Source of the DNA: Alcanivoracaceae bacterium
Lineage (GTDB): Bacteria; Pseudomonadota; Gammaproteobacteria; Pseudomonadales; Alcanivoracaceae
DNA length: 64,000 nt
Direction of reading: 5' to 3'
NCBI GenBank assembly: GCA_029210325.1
Contig: JARGPU010000004.1
Location: forward strand, 153,619-217,618
The notes below the pieces were generated by a model that made no database searches, was not told where the DNA came from, and saw only the letters and a list, made by a program, of their open reading frames with translations. Position 1 is the first letter of the stretch. Each line of letters starts with the position of its first letter. Of the stretch, positions 28,070 through 37,103 are shown piece after piece. The translations under genes and the position numbers were made by a program.

Positions 28070-28786
28070 ATGAAAAAGACCTATCTTGCAGCCGCCATCG
28101 CAGCAGTATTCTCCGTCGCCGGAGCTGCTCAGGCACAGGACTATCAGATGGAAGCCGGGCTGAGCTACTTCGATGATGGCAATACCGTCAGCGATATGGC
28201 CGCGGACTTCACCTATCACATTGACACGGTAACCACCGCAGACCGTCCTTTGGCGGAGGCCGCATTTCTGGGTCGCAACAGCAATATTTCGGCGTTCTAC
28301 TACACACCGGACGACGATACCCTTGAAGACACCATGGGGTTGGGTGTTGAGTGGTGGTTCGAAGACATCTACGCTGCAGCCGACGTCAGTGACAATGATG
28401 GCGATAAGGACATGACCCTCCGACTGGGTTACATGCTGCAGGATGGTTTCCTGATCTATGCTGGCTACAATGACGACGATGCGACAACCCTGACCACCAT
28501 CCTGCTCGGCACCAAATATGTTGTTGATAGCCTCAATGTAGAAGTGGAAGTGAGTCAGTCCGATGACGTGAACGATACCGTCGCGGTTAGCGCATTGGCT
28601 GACTACTACATCAACAATAGCTTCAGCGTTGGTGCTTCCGTAGATAAGGCAGAGCGTGGTGCTAGCACCTTCGGTGTTCAGTCCCGCTACTTCTTTACGC
28701 CGGTGCTCAGCGGTGAAGTTAGCTATGAGAAAACTGAGAGTAATCCAGATGATCTGATTGCTGCTCGTGTGGCTTTCCGCTTCTGA
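28070..28786 (+). CDS. Putative porin, small outer-membrane barrel
   Basis: A 238-residue exported protein with a signal peptide ending AAQAQ near residue 23. Repeated barrel-type strands with alternating aromatic residues follow (GVEWWFEDIYAAADVS, MLQDGFLIYAGYN, FGVQSRYFFTPVLSGEVSYE), and it has a C-terminal phenylalanine (RVAFRF). Asp-rich loops such as DDDTLEDT and DNDGDKD are notable. It resembles small 'putative porin' proteins of marine gammaproteobacteria; I cannot name a substrate. I start at the ATG with GGGAG eight bases upstream. It is monocistronic, with its own terminator. Confidence 0.75.
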   Translation: MKKTYLAAAIAAVFSVAGAAQAQDYQMEAGLSYFDDGNTVSDMAADFTYHIDTVTTADRPLAEAAFLGRNSNISAFYYTPDDDTLEDTMGLGVEWWFEDIYAAADVSDNDGDKDMTLRLGYMLQDGFLIYAGYNDDDATTLTTILLGTKYVVDSLNVEVEVSQSDDVNDTVAVSALADYYINNSFSVGASVDKAERGASTFGVQSRYFFTPVLSGEVSYEKTESNPDDLIAARVAFRF

Positions 28787-28800
28787 TTGTTCCAGATAAG

Positions 28801-28830
28801 AAAAATGCCCGCGAAAGCGGGCATTTTTTT
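28801..28830. terminator. Intrinsic terminator between the barrel gene and fabB
   Basis: AAAAATGCCCGC and GCGGGCATTTTT form a 12-bp stem around GAAA, with seven T on the plus side and five A on the other. It can therefore end transcription from the barrel gene and also from fabB, which converges on it. Confidence 0.93.
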
Positions 28831-28846
28831 GTCTGCGTGAAGCCGT

Positions 28847-30061
28847 TTAGTCCTGGTAGCGACGCAAAACCAGGGTTGCGTTGGTTCCACCAAAGCCGAA
28901 GCTATTAGACATTACAGTATTCAGGGTGGCATCGCGGCTTTCGGTGATCACCGGGCAGCCCTCTGCCTCAGTATCCAGATTGGCGACATTGGCAGAGCCT
29001 GCAATAAAGCCATTTTGCATCATCAGTAGCGAGTAAATTGCTTCCTGAACTCCGGCGGCGCCAAGCGAATGGCCAGACAGCGATTTGGTTGAGCTAAATG
29101 GCGGGATGTCGCTGCCGAACACTTCACGAATAGCTCGTAGTTCAGCCACATCACCCACCGGAGTGCTAGTGCCGTGGGTATTGATGTAATCGATTGGCGT
29201 ATCCACGGTGGCCATGGCCTGACGCATGCAGCGCGCCGCACCTTCACCACTGGGGGCGACCATATCATGGCCATCCGAGGTGGCACCGTAGCCGACGATC
29301 TCGGCGAGAATATTAGCGCCACGAGCCTTGGCGTGTTCCAGCTCTTCCACCACAAGCATGCCGCCACCACCGGCGATGACAAAGCCGTCTCGGTCTGCAT
29401 CATAGGCGCGGGAGGCCTTTTCGGGGGTGTCGTTGTATTTGCTCGACAGAGCTCCCATGGCGTCGAACAGGATGCTCAGTGTCCAGTGTTCTTCTTCGCC
29501 GCCGCCGGCAAATACGATGTCCTGTTTGCCAAGTTGGATCAGCTCCATGGCGTTGCCAATACAGTGGGCGCTGGTAGCACAGGCAGAGGCAATCGAGTAG
29601 TTCACGCCCTTGATCTTGAAGGGGGTCGCCAGACACGCGGAAACCGTGCTCGCCATAACCCGTGGCACCATATAGGGGCCAACCCGTTTAACACCTTTTT
29701 CACGGGCGATATCCGCGGCATCAACCTGATTCATGGAAGAGTGGCCGCCGGAACCGGCGATCAGGCCGGTACGTTCGTTGCTGACCTGCTCGGGGCTGAG
29801 GCCGGAGCTGCGAATGGCATCATCCATGGCGACATAGGCAAACGCAGCGGAGTCGCCCATAAAACGGCGTGCCTTGCGGTCAATGCGCTCATCCAGATCA
29901 ATAGTCGGTATACCGGCCACCTGGCTACGCATGCCAATCTCTTTGTAGGGCTCACGGTGACGAATGCCGGAGATACTCTCTTTGAGAGAGCGGGTTACGC
30001 TGTCAGCGTCATTGCCGAGGCACGAGACGATGCCGAAACCAGTGATTACTACTCTGCGCAT
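28847..30061 (-). CDS. fabB: 3-oxoacyl-[ACP] synthase I
   Basis: The 404-residue condensing enzyme has the nucleophile C161 in [12 protein letters not shown] and the two histidines in [12 protein letters not shown] and [12 protein letters not shown]. It extends acyl chains and is essential for unsaturated fatty acid synthesis. It lies 12 bases after fabA, the standard fabA-fabB operon. Length and motifs fit FabB rather than FabF, helped by the pairing with fabA. Confidence 0.96.
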   Translation of the reverse strand: MRRVVITGFGIVSCLGNDADSVTRSLKESISGIRHREPYKEIGMRSQVAGIPTIDLDERIDRKARRFMGDSAAFAYVAMDDAIRSSGLSPEQVSNERTGLIAGSGGHSSMNQVDAADIAREKGVKRVGPYMVPRVMASTVSACLATPFKIKGVNYSIASACATSAHCIGNAMELIQLGKQDIVFAGGGEEEHWTLSILFDAMGALSSKYNDTPEKASRAYDADRDGFVIAGGGGMLVVEELEHAKARGANILAEIVGYGATSDGHDMVAPSGEGAARCMRQAMATVDTPIDYINTHGTSTPVGDVAELRAIREVFGSDIPPFSSTKSLSGHSLGAAGVQEAIYSLLMMQNGFIAGSANVANLDTEAEGCPVITESRDATLNTVMSNSFGFGGTNATLVLRRYQD

Positions 30062-30073
30062 GGAGCTACTCCG

Positions 30074-30595
30074 TCAGAATCCGTCAGTGGAGGTGAAAAG
30101 GCCTACCCGCAGGTCTTCGGCATGATAGATGTCACGGCCATCGATGCTGACCCGGCCATCCGCCATGCCAAGGATCAGGCCGCGGGCGACGATGCGTTTG
30201 ATGTCGAGGTGATAGGTGAGTTTCTTTGCGGTAGGAAGCACCTGGCCGCTAAATTTTACCCCGCCAACGCCCAGGGCTCGGCCGCGGCCCGGATGGCCCA
30301 GCCAGCCCAAGTGGAAGCCCACTAGCTGCCACAAAGCATCCAGACCGAGACACCCGGGCATTACCGGGTCACTTTCAAAGTGGCACTGGAAAAACCAAAG
30401 ATCAGCAGCGATATCCAGTTCAGCAATAATCTCTCCCTTGCCGTACTTACCTCCCTCGCGGCTAATGTGAGTAATGCGGTCCATCATCAGCATATTTGGC
30501 AGGGGCAGGCGTGCGTTGTTTGGCCCAAAAAGCTCGCCATGGCCACATGCTAGTAGTTCATCTTTGGTATAGGAGGACTGTCGTTGGCTCGTCAC
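30074..30595 (-). CDS. fabA: 3-hydroxydecanoyl-[ACP] dehydratase/isomerase
   Basis: From a GTG at 30595 the product has 173 residues and starts [15 protein letters not shown], close to E. coli FabA (VDKRESYTKEDLL). H72 in [20 protein letters not shown] and D86 match the active-site pair H70/D84 of E. coli FabA. FabA makes the cis double bond at the ten-carbon stage. The frame stays open upstream as far as 30853, overlapping the ccmF start. An ATG at 30628 is an alternative giving 184 residues. No start has a strong ribosome binding site, so the exact start is the least certain point. Confidence 0.93.
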   Translation of the reverse strand: MTSQRQSSYTKDELLACGHGELFGPNNARLPLPNMLMMDRITHISREGGKYGKGEIIAELDIAADLWFFQCHFESDPVMPGCLGLDALWQLVGFHLGWLGHPGRGRALGVGGVKFSGQVLPTAKKLTYHLDIKRIVARGLILGMADGRVSIDGRDIYHAEDLRVGLFTSTDGF

Positions 30596-30832
30596 TAAGG
30601 TATCCAGATCGGGGAATTCGGCGGCCATCATAGCAAACGCCTGCACCGTCGCGGCAATACAGGCATTACCAATTGTGACAAGCACAACAAGGCGGGGGGC
30701 GCAGGCATGATGTGTCAGCGTCAATGTTGAGCTGCTTTGATGACAGCCCGGTGACCGATGCGTCGCTTCCGGGCTTGCATTGAGGCGGCAGCTTGACCAT
30801 TCTAAGGCCCCTCGAAAGTCCCGGAGAATCCC

Positions 30833-32791
30833 TTGGTCGCTGAATTGGGCCACTTCTGTCTCTGGCTAGCGCTTGCGCTCGCTGTTCTTCAATCCTTTGC
30901 GCCGGTCTACGGCTATGCCACTGGTAAACCGTGGATGTTGGCGGTTGCGCGTCCAGCGGCGATGTTGCAGTGGCTGTTACTGACGGTCGGTTTGCTGGCG
31001 TTGGCCTGGGCATTTTACAGCCACGATTTCAGCATCAGCTATGTGGCGGGCCATTCCAACAGCAAGCTGCCCCTTGGCTACCGGATTTCCGCGATCTGGG
31101 GTGGCCACGAGGGTTCGTTGCTGCTTTGGGTGTGGATCCTTGCGCTATGGGGCCTGCTGGTGTCGCTGCTGCGCGGTGCCGTGCCGAAAGACATTCACGC
31201 ACTGGTTTTAGCGGTCATGGGTATGATCGGCATCGGCTTCCTGTGCTTTATGCTATTTACCTCCAACCCGTTTGACCGAAACCTTCCCTGGTTTCCTCTT
31301 GATGGCGGTGACCTGAATCCCTTGCTGCAGGACCCGGGGCTGATTATTCATCCGCCCATGCTGTACACCGGCTATGTAGGTTTTTCCGTTGCCTTTGCCT
31401 TTGCCATTGCCGGGCTGATTGCCGGCAAGCTGGACCCGGCTTGGGCGCGCTGGGCGCGGCCATGGACCACCGTGGCTTGGGCTTTCCTCAGTATCGGTAT
31501 CGCGCTGGGCTCGTGGTGGGCCTATTACGAACTGGGCTGGGGCGGCTGGTGGTTCTGGGATCCGGTAGAGAACGCATCGCTGATGCCGTGGCTTTGCGGC
31601 ACGGCGTTGATCCACTCTCTGGCGGTTACTGAAAAGCGGGGCCTGTTCCGGGCCTGGACCGTGTTACTGGCGATCACCGCATTCTCTTTGTGCCTGCTTG
31701 GTACATTTTTGGTGCGCTCCGGGGTGCTGACCTCAGTGCATTCATTTGCCAACGACCCTGCACGCGGTGCATTTATTCTGGCTTTCCTGGTTGTTGTTGT
31801 AGGTGGCTCGCTGGCGTTGTTTGCGGTCCGTGCACCTGTGCTGCGGCATCGTGCAGGGTTTGAGTTCCTGTCCCGCGACAGTTTTTTGTTAGCCAATAAC
31901 CTGATTTTGCTGACGGCCACCTTTGTGGTGTTGATGGGTACATTGTTTCCCCTGCTTGGCGAAGCTCTGGATATCAAAATTTCCGTTCGTGCGCCTTACT
32001 TCAACGCATTTTTTGTGCCGCTGACACTGGTGCTGATGATGTTGTTGGTGCCGGGAATGTCCAGTAACTGGAAAAAGCAGGAAGGCCGGGCATTGCTCAA
32101 GCGGCTGTTCTGGCTGGTGCCGGTGAGCATCGTGCTGGGAGTGGCGGTGGTCGCGATCAGCGGTGGTGAGCTGCCGTTTGTTGCTGTGTTGGCAGTGGTG
32201 CTGGTGGTCTATGTGTTGCTTGCTCATATCGTTGACTGGGCACAAAAGGCACTGGCATTTCGCAGTGGCTTGCTTGCCGGTGCGCGACGTCTGCCCCGTG
32301 CCTATTACGGCATGGTGCTTGGCCATATTGGTCTGGCAATCATCGTCGCCGGTGTTACACAAGTGAGCTTCCGTGAGTCAGAACGTGATCTGCGTATGCT
32401 GCCCGGTGATGTGGCCACTGTGGCAGGTTATGAGTTTACCTTTGCCCAAGTGGTCGACCGAGCTGGCCCGAATTTCAACGCAGTGCGTGGCATTGTTCCA
32501 GTCACATCCAATGGCCGACTGGTAACCACACTGCATCCGGAAAAGCGCACTTATCTGGCCAGCGGCCAGGTCATGACCGAGGCGGCCATCCATTCCAACT
32601 TATGGCGTGACCTTTATGTCGCCCTGGGCGAACCGATTGATGATACCGCCTGGGCGGTGCGTATCTACTACAAGCCGGGTATCGGCTGGTTGTGGATAGG
32701 CTCGTTATTACTCGGTATCGGTGGCGTTTTGGCGGCTACGGACCGTCGCTATCGCTCGCGTAAATCGGAGGAAGCTGATGCAGCCGCGTAA
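30833..32791 (+). CDS. ccmF: Cytochrome c maturation heme lyase CcmF
   Basis: The 652-residue polytopic membrane protein has the tryptophan-rich WWD heme-handling motif ([19 protein letters not shown], about residues 235-253) and the flanking histidines of the family ([21 protein letters not shown]). It attaches heme to apocytochrome c with CcmH. The start is TTG at 30833, with GGAG upstream, giving [12 protein letters not shown], the usual CcmF opening. It heads a ccmF-G-H-I run; ccmA-E are not upstream, where fabA lies on the other strand. Confidence 0.96.
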   Translation: MVAELGHFCLWLALALAVLQSFAPVYGYATGKPWMLAVARPAAMLQWLLLTVGLLALAWAFYSHDFSISYVAGHSNSKLPLGYRISAIWGGHEGSLLLWVWILALWGLLVSLLRGAVPKDIHALVLAVMGMIGIGFLCFMLFTSNPFDRNLPWFPLDGGDLNPLLQDPGLIIHPPMLYTGYVGFSVAFAFAIAGLIAGKLDPAWARWARPWTTVAWAFLSIGIALGSWWAYYELGWGGWWFWDPVENASLMPWLCGTALIHSLAVTEKRGLFRAWTVLLAITAFSLCLLGTFLVRSGVLTSVHSFANDPARGAFILAFLVVVVGGSLALFAVRAPVLRHRAGFEFLSRDSFLLANNLILLTATFVVLMGTLFPLLGEALDIKISVRAPYFNAFFVPLTLVLMMLLVPGMSSNWKKQEGRALLKRLFWLVPVSIVLGVAVVAISGGELPFVAVLAVVLVVYVLLAHIVDWAQKALAFRSGLLAGARRLPRAYYGMVLGHIGLAIIVAGVTQVSFRESERDLRMLPGDVATVAGYEFTFAQVVDRAGPNFNAVRGIVPVTSNGRLVTTLHPEKRTYLASGQVMTEAAIHSNLWRDLYVALGEPIDDTAWAVRIYYKPGIGWLWIGSLLLGIGGVLAATDRRYRSRKSEEADAAA

Positions 32792-33314
32792 AGGCTTGTG
32801 GATGTTCCTGCCTCTGCTTGCTTTTCTGGGGCTTGCTGTTCTTCTGGCATCAGGCCTGGGCCGTGATACAGAAGAACTGCCCACCGCGCTTGCCGGCAAG
32901 CCATTGCCGGAAATACAGTTGCCATCGTTGATGCGTCGTGGCACCGAGGTCAGTAATGAACTGTTTATTGGTCATTGGACGCTGCTGAATGTCTGGGCCA
33001 CATGGTGTCCGACCTGCTATGTCGAACATCCTTATCTGATCAATCTTGCCGAACAGGGCATTCGTATTGTCGGTCTGAATTATAAGGATGAGACCGACAA
33101 GGCCCGTGAGTATCTGGCTTCCTTGGGCAACCCGTATATCGAAGTGGCTATTGATGAGAGTGGTAGCTATGGAATCGATCTCGGGGTGTACGGCGCTCCG
33201 GAAACCTTTGTTATCAATCCTCAAGGGGAAGTGGTGCTGCGCTATGTCGGTGAACTGAATGACCGATCCTGGCAGCAGCGTTTTGCTCCGGTGTGGGAAA
33301 AGGAGACGCAGTGA
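32778..33314 (+). CDS. ccmG: Thiol:disulfide interchange protein CcmG/DsbE
   Basis: The 178-residue protein has one N-terminal membrane anchor (about residues 7-24) and a thioredoxin domain with C77 and C80 in WATWCPTCYVEHP. GAPETFVINPQGEV carries the cis-proline region. It reduces the apocytochrome cysteines before heme attachment. The ATG at 32778 has GGAGG upstream and lies inside the end of ccmF; longer upstream frames are only shadows. Confidence 0.95.
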   Translation: MQPRKGLWMFLPLLAFLGLAVLLASGLGRDTEELPTALAGKPLPEIQLPSLMRRGTEVSNELFIGHWTLLNVWATWCPTCYVEHPYLINLAEQGIRIVGLNYKDETDKAREYLASLGNPYIEVAIDESGSYGIDLGVYGAPETFVINPQGEVVLRYVGELNDRSWQQRFAPVWEKETQ

Positions 33315-33724
33315 TGAAACGGTTGTTGCTGCTTGTTTTATTTTGTTGGCCACTGGCATCAGGCGCAGTGGAGGATATCTACCAGTTTGATTCGGCTGCA
33401 GATGAACACCGTTTCCGAGAGCTGTTGGTGCAGCTGCGTTGCCCGAAGTGCCAGAATCAGGCGATCGCAGATTCTGATGCGCCAATTTCTCAGGATATGC
33501 GCGAGCAGGTTGCCAGCATGATTCGTGATGGCCGCAGTAACGAGCAAATAGTTGATTACTTTGTCGAGCGCTATGGTGATTTCGTCAATTATGAGCCGCC
33601 GCTGACGCCGCAGACCCTGATTCTCTGGCTTGGGCCTATGCTGGCCATGCTTGGAGGAGCCCTGCTGGTGGGACTGCAAATGCGCCGGGCCCGACGTATT
33701 GCCCGTGGTGAGGATGTGCTGTGA
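33314..33724 (+). CDS. ccmH: Cytochrome c-type biogenesis protein CcmH
   Basis: A 136-residue protein with a signal peptide, the LRCPKCQNQ motif (C43 and C46) and a C-terminal membrane helix (LILWLGPMLAMLGGALLVGL). This is the short CcmH/CcmL form, with the TPR part in the separate next gene. It works with CcmF and CcmG in presenting the apocytochrome. The ATG shares a base with the ccmG stop. Confidence 0.95.
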   Translation: MKRLLLLVLFCWPLASGAVEDIYQFDSAADEHRFRELLVQLRCPKCQNQAIADSDAPISQDMREQVASMIRDGRSNEQIVDYFVERYGDFVNYEPPLTPQTLILWLGPMLAMLGGALLVGLQMRRARRIARGEDVL

Positions 33725-34767
33725 TGTTCTATCTTCTTATCGGCCTAACCAGTCTGGTAGTAGCTATCCTGTTATGGGTGCTTTGGCGCCATGAGGCGAG
33801 GCAGCAGGCTGTAGCCATGGCCGTGCCGGCCATCCCTTTGACGGCGGCGGTGATTGTTGTTGGTGCGCTTCTATATATAGGGGTTGGTCTTAACAAGGAC
33901 ACCGGTCGATGGTTGTCAGACTGGCGCGAATATCGCGAGTTTGCTCGTCAGGTGGTGGCAGGGGAGCCGGATCCACAGATCGCTGCGAATGTGCCGTTGC
34001 AGTCCCTCGCCCGAGTGTTGCAGCGACAGTTGCATCTGACCCCCTCAGCGGAGGGCTGGTATGTATTGGCCCTGGTATACGCCGAAATGGAGGCGCCAAA
34101 GGTTGCAGTAACGGCAGCTCGCAAGGCAGTGGAGCTGGCCGGCGACGAGCTCGATCCGCGTCTGTTGCTGGCTCGCAGTCTGATTGAACAGAGCGGCGGC
34201 AAGTTGGATGCGGAGGCGGGGACAATTCTGGATGATGTGCTCCGCCGTCACCCCGATCATGATGGCGCCTTAACGTTGCTGGCTTCTGCTGCCATGCAGA
34301 GTCGCGATTACGCCCGGGCGTTACCAGCCTGGCAGGCATTGCTAAGCCGTCACGGCGAAGGTGAGGCGCGGCCACTGCTTGAAAAAATGGTGGCAGATGC
34401 TCAGCGCCAGTTGCAGTCACAGCTTTATTATCAGGGCATTACTATCACGGTTGACGCTGATGTCCGGGTGCAAGCCGGGGGGACCCTGTTTGTGTTCCTG
34501 CGCCGCCCGGGTGATGTGGGCCAGCCTCTCGCTGCTGTACGGGTGCTGGCAGACGGCTTCCCGATGACTGTTTCCGTATTACCGGAGAACTGGCTACAGG
34601 AAATGCCGACCCCTGGTACTCAGCTGGAGGTCGGTGCCCGTTACAGCGACCGTGCAAGCGCAGGTATCGAGGGAGCAGTTGAGTCTGGAGAGAGGGTGGC
34701 GCTAACCGGTGAGGCAGGCCAGCTTGCCGCTCGGCTAAACCTTTCAACGCCGCCAGTTAGTCAGTAA
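33724..34767 (+). CDS. ccmI: Cytochrome c biogenesis protein CcmI (TPR)
   Basis: The 347-residue protein has two membrane helices (starting YLLIGLTSLVVAILLWVLW and IPLTAAVIVVGALLYIGVG). Between and after them are the family's cytoplasmic loop, TPR-like helices (WYVLALVYAEMEAPKVAVTA, LLARSLIEQSGGKLDAEAG) and a C-terminal periplasmic beta-rich domain. CcmI holds apocytochrome c for the heme lyase. Its ATG overlaps the ccmH stop. It ends the partial ccm operon, and a 12-bp inverted repeat follows. Confidence 0.9.
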   Translation: MFYLLIGLTSLVVAILLWVLWRHEARQQAVAMAVPAIPLTAAVIVVGALLYIGVGLNKDTGRWLSDWREYREFARQVVAGEPDPQIAANVPLQSLARVLQRQLHLTPSAEGWYVLALVYAEMEAPKVAVTAARKAVELAGDELDPRLLLARSLIEQSGGKLDAEAGTILDDVLRRHPDHDGALTLLASAAMQSRDYARALPAWQALLSRHGEGEARPLLEKMVADAQRQLQSQLYYQGITITVDADVRVQAGGTLFVFLRRPGDVGQPLAAVRVLADGFPMTVSVLPENWLQEMPTPGTQLEVGARYSDRASAGIEGAVESGERVALTGEAGQLAARLNLSTPPVSQ

Positions 34768-34785
34768 GTACGAATATAGCATTAG

Positions 34786-35550
<765 letters not shown>

Positions 35551-35574
35551 ACCAAATATGGGGTCGTGCGTTGT

Positions 35575-35601
35575 AAAAGGAGGCTTCGGCCTCCTTTTTT
35601 T
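35575..35601 (+). terminator. Intrinsic terminator after adk
   Basis: AAAAGGAGGC and GCCTCCTTTT flank a TTCG tetraloop, followed by a run of seven T in total. It lies 25 bases past the adk stop. Confidence 0.93.
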
Positions 35602-36084
35602 GTCCTTTAAATGGCTGCTATCACCCTGAGCTATTGCTCTTCGTGCTCGTTTTCAGCGTCTGTTGATTTCCACTAAAAGTGTTACGGCGGTAACACTTTT
35701 CCGTTGTCCCGTCCCTGATGTTGCCTGCTAACCCTGCAGCAGTAGCCTGATTGATCGCCGTCTGTTGTGATCAGTACGCCTTGAGATACCCACAGAATTT
35801 ATTCTTTCATGGGTGCTGATATTGCTCGGCGAGCTGTTCTGGTAATGCAGATGGAGTCCCCATTAATGCTTTTTTACCGGCAAAAAATAGCCAAATGGTT
35901 TCCGAGATGGGTTCGGGCTAATGCCTGGAAGAGACTATTTGCAAAGAGTGGCTGCAATTGTTTTATGCAAATCGGAGAGTTGAGAAATACCGCAGTGGAC
36001 AAATTATGTACCACCTGATTTTTTTTTATGCTATTTTTTGTCTCGGTCGCAGTAAAAACAACGCTATAGCTTAGGAGATCAGTC
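35602..36084. other. 483-base gap before the algP-like gene, one hairpin
   Basis: I see no credible gene here. A short open frame at 35809-36018 lacks a ribosome binding site and codon bias. The clear structure is an 11-bp perfect hairpin at 35675-35700. A T-rich stretch (36020-36040) and a GGAG ribosome binding site precede the algP-like gene. A small RNA gene is possible but nothing identifies one. Confidence 0.6.
35675..35700. repeat. Perfect hairpin AAAAGTGTTAC in the adk-algP gap
   Basis: AAAAGTGTTAC and GTAACACTTTT flank GGCG. The A-rich and T-rich ends resemble a small bidirectional terminator, yet no recognised gene ends here; adk already has its own terminator about 75 bases before. 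It may end an unannotated transcript or be an operator. Confidence 0.6.
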
Positions 36085-36876
36085 ATGGCTCGAGCCAAAA
36101 AGAAAGCCGCCCCGAAACGTAAGGCAGCCAAGCCAGCAGTTAAGGCTACTGTCGATAACAAGGTAAAAGTGAAAGAGCAGGCTGCCGCCGCTGCCCACAA
36201 GGCAATGGCAGCAGTAGAAGCCAAAGTCGAAAAACAGCAGGCAAAGATTGCTGCTGTCAGTGCAAAGCTGAAAGCACAGCGCGATTCTGCCAAAGGCAAG
36301 GTGACTGCTGCTGCCAAGGCCCGTATGGCTACCATGCGAGCTCAGGTTAAGGCGCTGCGCGAGGCTATGGCCGATCTGCGCAAAGAGCTGCGCGTAGCGA
36401 AAGCTGCCGCTAGCCGTGAAGCCAAGCGCTTGAAAGCCGCACATCGCGCCGCTGACCGCAAAGCCAAAGCCGCTGCCAAGAAAGCCGCTGCCAAAGCCAA
36501 AGTTGCAGCTCGTAAAGCTGCTGCCAAGGAAAAAGCCGCTGCCAAGAAGGCTGCTGCCCGCGCTAAAGTAGCTGCCCGTAAAGCTGCTGCGAAAGAGAAG
36601 GCCGCTGCCAAGAAAGCTGCTACCAAAGCCAAAGCTGCTGCCAAGAAAGCCGCTGCCAAGGCCAAGAAAGCTGCTGCCAAAGGCACTGCCAAAAAGCGTG
36701 TAGCCAAAAAGCGTGTGGCCAAGAAGGCTCCGGCCCGTAAAGCCGCTGCCAAGAAGAAAGCCCCACGTAAAGCCGCAGCCAAGAAAGCTCCACGCAAAGC
36801 TGCTGCGAAGAAAAAAGCAGTTCGCAAGGCTCCGGCCAAGAAAGCTGCCCGTCGCGGTCGTCCGGCCAAGAAGTAA
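36085..36876 (+). CDS. algP: AlgP/histone H1-like protein, Lys/Ala-rich
   Basis: The 263-residue, very basic protein has a short N-terminal Lys/Ala segment, then a helical, coiled-coil-like part (about residues 30-120; RMATMRAQVKALREAMADLR). Its tail is built of Lys-Ala repeats, including two tandem copies of a 22-residue unit with the pattern AKVAARKAAAKEKAAAKKAA. The tail ends in KKAARRGRPAKK. This matches AlgP (AlgR3) of Pseudomonas and other bacterial histone-H1-like proteins that bind DNA. The role here is inferred from composition. Repetitive coding DNA makes the length prone to change between strains. A strong terminator follows. Confidence 0.85.
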   Translation: MARAKKKAAPKRKAAKPAVKATVDNKVKVKEQAAAAAHKAMAAVEAKVEKQQAKIAAVSAKLKAQRDSAKGKVTAAAKARMATMRAQVKALREAMADLRKELRVAKAAASREAKRLKAAHRAADRKAKAAAKKAAAKAKVAARKAAAKEKAAAKKAAARAKVAARKAAAKEKAAAKKAATKAKAAAKKAAAKAKKAAAKGTAKKRVAKKRVAKKAPARKAAAKKKAPRKAAAKKAPRKAAAKKKAVRKAPAKKAARRGRPAKK

Positions 36877-36893
36877 TACTTCTCTGGTCTGAC

Positions 36894-36921
36894 AAAAGCC
36901 CCGCTTCGGCGGGGCTTTTTT
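36894..36921 (+). terminator. Intrinsic terminator after the algP-like gene
   Basis: AAAAGCCCCGC and GCGGGGCTTTT flank a TTCG tetraloop, followed by two more T. It lies 17 bases past the stop. Confidence 0.94.
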
Positions 36922-36945
36922 ATGTTTGGCTATACCCGCTCCCAG

Positions 36946-36961
36946 TGTGATCAAGATCACA
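36946..36961. promoter_or_regulatory. CRP/Vfr-type binding site upstream of yoaA
   Basis: TGTGATCAAGATCACA has both half-sites of the CRP consensus (TGTGA-N6-TCACA) intact, in a symmetrical setting. It lies about 145 bases before the yoaA start, in the gap after the algP-like terminator. Identity of the binding protein is inferred from the motif. Confidence 0.6.
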
Positions 36962-37103
36962 TTTGTCTGTTTCTCTGCCCAATCCGCATTTCGCCTCTCT
37001 CTGACAGTCAGCTGCAGGCATCACTGGCGGCGCTGATGGCGTCGTTGCCATGGCCCTGTTGTGATGTGATTGCTATGCTTCGCGCCAGTTCAGGAGAGCC
37101 CAT

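Noticed and set aside
29174..30325. 383-codon plus-strand frame antisense to fabB and fabA
   Set aside because: It mirrors the codon structure of two certain genes and shows no domain.
35809..36018. 69-codon frame in the adk-algP gap
   Set aside because: It has no ribosome binding site, no bias and no family resemblance.
36342..36869. 175-codon Ala/Leu/Phe-rich minus-strand frame over algP
   Set aside because: It is another antisense reading of the same repeats, and its apparent membrane segments are artefacts.
36079..36960. 293-codon minus-strand frame over the algP-like gene
   Set aside because: It is the antisense of Lys/Ala repeat DNA, which yields Gly/Ser/Phe-rich noise; the plus-strand gene has a ribosome binding site and a terminator.
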